Part shown: positions 28,435-32,931 of the stretch, in pieces
Layout of the letters: every line of letters begins with the position of its first letter
How positions within the stretch are numbered: the stretch's first letter is position 1
The notes under the pieces: model-generated
Seen by the model: only the letters and a program-made list of their open reading frames with translations
Database searches by the model: none
What the model was told of the DNA's origin: nothing
Position numbers and translations under genes: made by a program
Assembly (NCBI GenBank): GCA_910585295.1
Contig: CAJUDE010000058.1
Location: 1 to 32,931 of the forward strand
Reading direction: 5' to 3'
Source of the DNA: an uncultured Lachnospiraceae bacterium
Lineage (GTDB): Bacteria > Bacillota > Clostridia > Lachnospirales > Lachnospiraceae
DNA: 32,931 nucleotides

Positions 28435-30624
28435 ATGTGGAAAGACTACTCCAAAAGCTATATTAAAAATAACCGTGCATCCAGCATATCAATTATGGCG
28501 GCTGCATTCGTTGCCGCCATGTTTTTGTCTTGTGTCTGCAGCATGGCTTACAATTTTTGGGCTTATGATGTGGAACAAATTATATTGGAGGAGGGCGGCT
28601 GGCAGGGACGTATTGTTTGTGGAACATTAGGTTCCGATGATTTATCTACGGTATATCAATTTGCAAATGTAGAAAAAGCAGTCGCAAACGCGGAATTTTC
28701 CAAAAAAGAAGGAACCGTGGTGGATGTTTATTTTAAGGATGCCAGGACGGTTTATCGTGATATGCCATTAATTGCAGCACAGCTTGGACTAAATAAGGAT
28801 TCCATCCAGTACAACTCATTGCTCCTATCCCGCTATTTTATACACAACCCAGAGGATGAGTCGCCGCCGATGCTTTTAACGCTGTATGTGGCGATACTGA
28901 TTATTGTGGCAGTGTCGTTAATCTTAATGATCCGAGGCTCCTTTGAATTATCCATGAATGCCAGAATCCATCAATTTGGCATATTTTCAAGTATTGGGGC
29001 GACGCCAAGGCAAATTAAGACCTGTCTGTTGCAGGAAGCAATGGCCTTAAGCATACTGCCAATGCTTCTTGGCAGTATGTTTGGGATTTTCATAAGCTAT
29101 GGGGTAATAAAAGCCGTCAACTTTTTTGCTGCCGATGTATCTGGGCGCCACGAAGCTGTTTTTCAGTATCATCCGTCCATATTTGCGGCTACTGTTTCCG
29201 TTTCGTTCTTAACCGTAATTTTCTCTGCGTGGATTCCCGCAAGAAAACTAAGCCGGATAACGCCGCTTGAAGCAATCAGGAATACAAGCGGCTTATTGTT
29301 AAAGAAAACAAAGCATTCTCGGTTCTTATCTTATATTTTTGGCATAAAAGGGGAGCTTGTAGGAAACGCGTTAAAAGCGCAAAGGAAATCTTTAAGGATA
29401 TCCACATTATCATTATTGCTGTCTTTTCTGGGTTTTTCTATCATGATTTGCTTTACTGCCCTTGCAGATATCAGTACCAGGTATACTTATTTTGAACGGT
29501 ATCAGGACGTATGGGATATTATGGTAACCTTAAAGGACACGGAAATATCAGATTTTGGCTTAACAGATGCATTGCAGGATATTTCGGGGATACAAGACGT
29601 TACCGTATATCAAAAGGCAAAAGCAATGACGTTTGTGCCAGAAGGATTACAGAGCGATGAACTGTCATCTCTTGGCGGGCTTGGGCAAATTGCGGGAACG
29701 CCGAAGGCGGATGGGCAATTTCAAGTATCCGCACCGATTGTTGTTTTGGATGACACTAGCTTTTTGGGATTCTGTTCACAGATTGGGATTCCGCCAAGCC
29801 TGGACGGCGCAATCGTATTAAATCAGATTTGGGATAGCAGAAACAGCAATTTCCGCTATAAAAAATATATTCCTTTTATAAGGGAGGATAACCAGGCAGC
29901 GACATTTTGTAAAAATGGAAAAACCGTAGAAATCCCTGTTTTATCTTATACACAGGAAGCCCCTACGCTGAGGGAAGAATATGATAATTATGCCCTTGTA
30001 CATTTCATTCCAGTTACTATGTGGGGTAAAACCTTAGGGAAGGTATGTGAAGCCGAATCTGACAGTTATATCCGTATTCTTTCAAACGGTGCTAAAGACC
30101 TTACGGATTTAAATAATCTGGAACAAGAAATTGTGCGGCTTGTATCGGGGCAGCATGAAATTAAAAGCGAAAACCGGATACAGGAAAGATTGTCCAATGA
30201 CAGTTTAATCCAAGGCATGGTAATGATTTTTGGAGCTTTTTGTGTATTGCTTGCCATGATTGGAATTGCAAACGTCTTCTCAAATACATTAGGGTTCCTC
30301 CGTCAAAGAAAACGGGAATTTGCAGGATATATGTCCATTGGCTTGACTCCGCAGGAAATGAAAAAAATGTTCTGCATTGAAGCATTTGTGATAGCAGGGA
30401 AACCCATTTTGATTACATTACCGCTTACTGTACTGTTTGTGCAATTTGCCGTAACAGCAAGCTACTTAGACCCAATGGTATTTTGGTCGGAAGCCCCGAT
30501 TCTTCCTATTTTGATATTTGCGGCTGCGATTGCATTATTTGTGGCGCTTGCCTATTATATTGGCGGAAAACGCCTTTTGCAGTGTGATTTAAATGAAACG
30601 TTGCGGAATGATACACTGATTTAA
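28435..30624 (+). CDS. FtsX-type ABC permease with two 4-TM modules
   Basis: A 729-residue permease. TM segments fall near residues 17-40, 144-164, 196-220, 248-268, 325-345, 598-620, 648-672 and 690-712, giving eight in two FtsX-like halves. Each half has the characteristic 'G....I...' coupling helix (FGIFSSIGATPRQIKTCLLQ and FAGYMSIGLTPQEMKKMFCI). A large outside region of ~250 residues lies between TM5 and TM6. BceB proteins have ten TM segments, so this is closer to the two-module FtsX/MacB-like type. The start at 28435 is chosen for GGAGGTG upstream; the GTG nine bases earlier overlaps the ATPase stop. With its ATPase, it probably exports or detoxifies a peptide or lipid signal sensed by the adjacent kinase. 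Confidence 0.85.
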   Translation: MWKDYSKSYIKNNRASSISIMAAAFVAAMFLSCVCSMAYNFWAYDVEQIILEEGGWQGRIVCGTLGSDDLSTVYQFANVEKAVANAEFSKKEGTVVDVYFKDARTVYRDMPLIAAQLGLNKDSIQYNSLLLSRYFIHNPEDESPPMLLTLYVAILIIVAVSLILMIRGSFELSMNARIHQFGIFSSIGATPRQIKTCLLQEAMALSILPMLLGSMFGIFISYGVIKAVNFFAADVSGRHEAVFQYHPSIFAATVSVSFLTVIFSAWIPARKLSRITPLEAIRNTSGLLLKKTKHSRFLSYIFGIKGELVGNALKAQRKSLRISTLSLLLSFLGFSIMICFTALADISTRYTYFERYQDVWDIMVTLKDTEISDFGLTDALQDISGIQDVTVYQKAKAMTFVPEGLQSDELSSLGGLGQIAGTPKADGQFQVSAPIVVLDDTSFLGFCSQIGIPPSLDGAIVLNQIWDSRNSNFRYKKYIPFIREDNQAATFCKNGKTVEIPVLSYTQEAPTLREEYDNYALVHFIPVTMWGKTLGKVCEAESDSYIRILSNGAKDLTDLNNLEQEIVRLVSGQHEIKSENRIQERLSNDSLIQGMVMIFGAFCVLLAMIGIANVFSNTLGFLRQRKREFAGYMSIGLTPQEMKKMFCIEAFVIAGKPILITLPLTVLFVQFAVTASYLDPMVFWSEAPILPILIFAAAIALFVALAYYIGGKRLLQCDLNETLRNDTLI

Positions 30625-30754
30625 CAGCTAAGGAATACCAGTGGAAAGATGATTCTCTAGTTTGCAGTAAATCAATTTATTTTGGAAAAAAACAGGAAGT
30701 TAGGAAGCATTTTTAAAAGGAACTGCCGCAACAGCAGCGGCATTGATTATTTTC

Positions 30755-30798
30755 AAATAATCCGAAGGAATTTGTCTTAAAATAAAAAAGAGAGACCT
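30755..30798. repeat. Partner of the MITE-like end at 2470-2507
   Basis: ATAATCCGAAGGAATTTGTC followed by TTAAAATAAAAAAGAGAG matches AAAATCCGAAGAAATTTCCT and ATAAAATAAAAAAGAATG at 2470-2507 at about 80 percent of positions. Only one end is here; no inverted partner was found nearby. The rest of 30625-30821 has no gene. Confidence 0.45.
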
Positions 30799-30821
30799 TT
30801 TCTTTCAGCAGCTCCCTATAA

Positions 30822-31085
30822 TTATTTTTTGTTTATTATTTTTCTAATGGCATAAACCGAAAGATAGTAAAAATCCAAAAGATTCTCCTTAGATATGCTT
30901 TGCTTATAATCTGGGATAATCCTTTTATTGCGGTCTTCAAGCTCTTTTCGGTAGCCAGATAATTCTCCCCAAGATTTATGTTGCTTAGCCTTTGCGGGAA
31001 TATAGATATAACCTGCCTGCACATACTTTTGTAACTCTTCAACCAGCCTAACAGGAAGAATTTCATTTGCATTAATATATTTCAT
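30822..31085 (-). CDS. CD3324-family (Mor-like) protein
   Basis: The 87-residue protein begins MKYINANEILPVRLVEELQK and YVQAGYIYIPAKAKQHKSWG, then ELEDRNKRIIPDYKQSISKE and YYLSVYAIRKIINKK. This is the CD3324-like pattern: an N-terminal segment that leads to 'YIYIP', a basic loop and a C-terminal helix-turn-helix ('L...Y.LS...IRKI') as in Mor-type transcription factors. It is likely a small DNA-binding regulator. I start at the ATG at 31083-31085, which has AAGGAGGAAG upstream; earlier in-frame starts do not. It stands alone, with an 11-bp inverted repeat upstream. Confidence 0.8.
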   Translation of the reverse strand: MKYINANEILPVRLVEELQKYVQAGYIYIPAKAKQHKSWGELSGYRKELEDRNKRIIPDYKQSISKENLLDFYYLSVYAIRKIINKK

Positions 31086-31150
31086 ATGCGGCTTCCTCCT
31101 TGATTTAGCCAAGCAGCAAAGCCAGCTATATATGTTAGCGACTAATATTC

Positions 31151-31190
31151 GCTCCATGCAAGCGTCGCTTATACTGGCTTTGCATGGAGC
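31151..31190. repeat. Hairpin with 11-bp arms before the CD3324-like gene
   Basis: GCTCCATGCAA (31151-31161) and TTGCATGGAGC (31180-31190) are perfect complements. CAAAGCCAG (about 31117) and CTGGCTTTG (overlapping the right arm) form an alternative stem, so two exclusive foldings are possible. The 31086-31410 gap holds no gene. Confidence 0.5.
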
Positions 31191-31410
31191 CAAGCTTTAT
31201 TCTTTCTTTTCTTGTTTATACACATCTGCCTCACCACCAATGTTCTTTTTATTTACCAGAAGAACTTTTACCATAGAGGTTTTGGGAAATCAAGGAATGC
31301 CACATTGCCTTTTACATACAGTCTATACGCTTGCCTTGTTTGTCCATTAGTCCCAACTTCCCCTTATATGTAAAGGCTTTTTCTTCACCTTCCCCGCAAA
31401 CAGAAAGTTG

Positions 31411-31875
31411 TCATTCTGGCAACTCCATTTCATCATTCATTTTGACAAAACCATATTTTTCATACAAAGGACGCCCCATGGCAGTTGCCTCCAAAGAAAT
31501 AGAGGTAATCCCCTTACACTTCGCATCACAAATCAGCTTGTCCAGCGTTTTATACGCAATGCCCTTCCTTCTGTAATCAGGATGTGTAAACATATTCATT
31601 ATATATGCTTTCTTTCCGCTTGGATTATGGTAAGTTGGCATTATTTGAAAAAAACTGACGCCGCCAGCGCCTACAAAGCAATTTTCATCAAATATCAAAT
31701 ATGCGATATGTGTGCCGTCACAAAGGGCTTTTTCATAGTAGCCATAGGATTGCTTTTCCACTTCACTCATATCAACATCACTAGACAATTGATTAGCAGC
31801 CCTTAATACTTCTACCCTTGTTTTTGTTAATATATCTATATCTTCAACCGTAGCTCTTTTATATGTTAAGTTCAA
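31411..31875 (-). CDS. GNAT-family N-acetyltransferase
   Basis: The ~154-residue protein has the GNAT order: YKRATVEDIDILTKTRVEVL at the start, a V-shaped strand around CFVGAGGVSFFQIMP, the acetyl-CoA loop MNMFTHPDYRRKGIAYKTLD (R/Q-x-x-G-x-A), and EATAMGRPLYEKYGFVKMND near the end. Length and C terminus are complete. The best start is TTG at 31873-31875, because GGAGGATAGGG lies just upstream; an earlier TTG at 31891-31893 would lie inside that site. The upstream DUF4062 gene's stop (31880-31882) overlaps the ribosome site, so the two are coupled. The acceptor molecule is unknown. Confidence 0.85.
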   Translation of the reverse strand: MNLTYKRATVEDIDILTKTRVEVLRAANQLSSDVDMSEVEKQSYGYYEKALCDGTHIAYLIFDENCFVGAGGVSFFQIMPTYHNPSGKKAYIMNMFTHPDYRRKGIAYKTLDKLICDAKCKGITSISLEATAMGRPLYEKYGFVKMNDEMELPE

Positions 31876-31879
31876 CGCC

Positions 31880-32656
31880 CTATCCTCCGTCAAATCCCGA
31901 TTTGTTCATTTGACCACTCCCATTATGAATATTATAGAAAAAATCACACATTTTTGATAAAAGGTCTGCGTCTTTTTCTACTAAAATATTTAAAATAACA
32001 CCATTATCTAAGACTTTTTTAAATATGTTTTTCTTGCTCCAAACACTATTCACAGTAATGCCTGTAATATAAACTGAACTACCTTCTTGTGCTGATAATA
32101 ACATACTATCTAAATCAAATTTGTCATATGTGGCTATTCCACGATTCAATTCAAATGCAGGAATAAGCCCCTCTCTTTCAGTTCTTTCAAAAGCTTCGTC
32201 TAAAGATATAGATACTAAATTTGCCAATTGATCAGAACTTCTCCACTCTGAATATGTTATATTATTATCTTCTTTAATTATTTTTTTGAATTCTTCCAAG
32301 CACTCTTTTAATTCCCCACTATCTACCTTACTGCTTGGCAAATCTATATTTTCATCAATTAAAAATGCTAAAATTGGTATACCTTTAGATTTTGCATAAT
32401 AAAATTCATCTTCACAATACGAATTTCCTGTCTTTGGATTAATCGATCCATATTTTTGCGATAGTATTAAAACAAAGTAATCAGCTTGGTCAATTGTTTC
32501 CTTACATAATTCCCACGGAGGACAATTAGCCGAATTAAAAGTTTCCATACATAACACATGATGTTTCTTCCTTAAAATAGTTTGATTCAATTTTTCTCTT
32601 TCTTCCACCAAATCTTTTCTTGTTGAAGAAACAAAAATCCTATATATCTTTTTCAT
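31880..32656 (-). CDS. DUF4062 (TIR-like) protein with C-terminal PLD-like segment
   Basis: A 258-residue protein. Residues 1-160 are a DUF4062 domain, starting MKKIYRIFVSSTRKDLVEER, with CKETIDQADYFVLILSQKYG and a conserved Tyr/Glu loop near FYYAKSKGIPILAFLID. DUF4062 is a TIR-like alpha/beta fold used as an N-terminal domain in many defence and STAND proteins. Residues ~190-240 (SVYITGITVNSVWSKKNIFK and VILNILVEKDADLLSKMCDF) look like the first half of a PLD/HKD-type domain. The end NKSGFDGG comes abruptly at the GNAT ribosome site, so the protein may be 3'-truncated. It could be the remains of a defence gene. No promoter with good hexamers is seen in the AT-rich upstream 275 bp. Confidence 0.75.
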   Translation of the reverse strand: MKKIYRIFVSSTRKDLVEEREKLNQTILRKKHHVLCMETFNSANCPPWELCKETIDQADYFVLILSQKYGSINPKTGNSYCEDEFYYAKSKGIPILAFLIDENIDLPSSKVDSGELKECLEEFKKIIKEDNNITYSEWRSSDQLANLVSISLDEAFERTEREGLIPAFELNRGIATYDKFDLDSMLLSAQEGSSVYITGITVNSVWSKKNIFKKVLDNGVILNILVEKDADLLSKMCDFFYNIHNGSGQMNKSGFDGG

Positions 32657-32858
32657 TACACCCCTAACTCTTTATTCAATCATTCAAGAATTTAAACACT
32701 ATTCAAAAAAGTTTTTTCTTTGTATTTAGCCGCAGTACATCCATAAATCAAAATCTAATAATTATAACTTAGATATAAAATTCATTACATACTTTATATC
32801 TAAATAATATCATAAGCATAATCCATTTTCCATATCTTTAGAACAGAATCACAAAAAA

Positions 32859-32893
32859 ATAGGCATACCAGCCCCCACATCCAGTATGCCTAT
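32859..32893. terminator. Hairpin terminator near the window end
   Basis: ATAGGCATAC (32859-32868) and GTATGCCTAT (32884-32893) form a perfect 10-bp stem with a 15-nt loop, preceded by an A-run. On the minus strand it would end a transcript coming from beyond the window. The other bases of 32657-32931 are AT-rich with no gene seen. Confidence 0.6.
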
Positions 32894-32931
32894 ATATTCG
32901 AACTCTATAACCCTAACATCTCTTATACACA

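Noticed and set aside
25606..30624. Canonical BceRS-BceAB
   Set aside because: The kinase has a large outside loop and the permease has 8 not 10 TM segments.

Overview
The window looks like a piece of a Gram-positive gut Clostridia chromosome, most probably Lachnospiraceae. The reasons are strong GGAGG ribosome sites, TTGAAA/TTGACA-N17-TATAAT promoters, and gene families typical of that group (LplB/LplC permeases, TnpV, CD3324-like, DUF6440, DUF3267, DUF3788, BspA-like repeat proteins with Lys-rich tails, EFR1-type flavodoxin). There are no rRNA or tRNA genes and no CRISPR array. It reads as an accessory region in active decay: intact small operons alternate with at least a dozen truncated or frameshifted genes and several families of short palindromic repeats.

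Layout. 1-3.9 kb: the 3' end of an IS110-family transposase abuts a degraded carbohydrate-uptake locus (lplB- and lplC-like permeases, the start of a third gene, and a GH125 mannosidase/AraC regulator chimera). Between them lie a MITE-like hairpin and a 27-codon type I toxin candidate. 4.1-5.0 kb: a secreted protein ending in a long hairpin. 5.1-8.1 kb: a four-gene operon XRE/TPR regulator - PLDc_N membrane protein - ABC ATPase - ABC permease. 8.1-14.7 kb: single accessory genes (orphan nucleotidyltransferase, DUF6440, lipoprotein, SMI1/KNR4 protein, GrpB) mixed with remnants of a response regulator, a GHKL kinase, an ABM-type monooxygenase, TnpV, an XRE regulator and a GNAT. 14.8-17.0 kb: a TetR-controlled MFS exporter with a truncated ABC ATPase ORF between them and palindromic operators. 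17.3-25.2 kb: a GyrI-like remnant, a secreted triple-PPC-like/FN3 protein, DUF3788, a SMI1-like gene, a truncated ClbS beside a radical SAM protein, a three-gene mosaic of fragments, DUF3267, and a deleted LRR protein. 25.4-30.6 kb: an intact module of small HTH protein, OmpR-type regulator, histidine kinase, ABC ATPase and 8-TM FtsX-type permease, with an 11-bp-phased direct repeat over the -35 of the ABC promoter. 30.8-32.9 kb: CD3324-like protein, GNAT and DUF4062 protein.

How it works together: the two ABC operons and the TetR/MFS unit are three independently regulated membrane export or defence units. Two secreted-protein loci share an unusual promoter with a TTGAT...ATCAA palindrome. 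The most interesting unexplained items are the shared palindromic promoter, the type I toxin locus, the orphan nucleotidyltransferase, the dispersed GC-rich palindrome family, and the TetR gene that lacks an in-frame start beside a G7 tract. All family assignments are from reading the translated sequence by eye; no database search was run.
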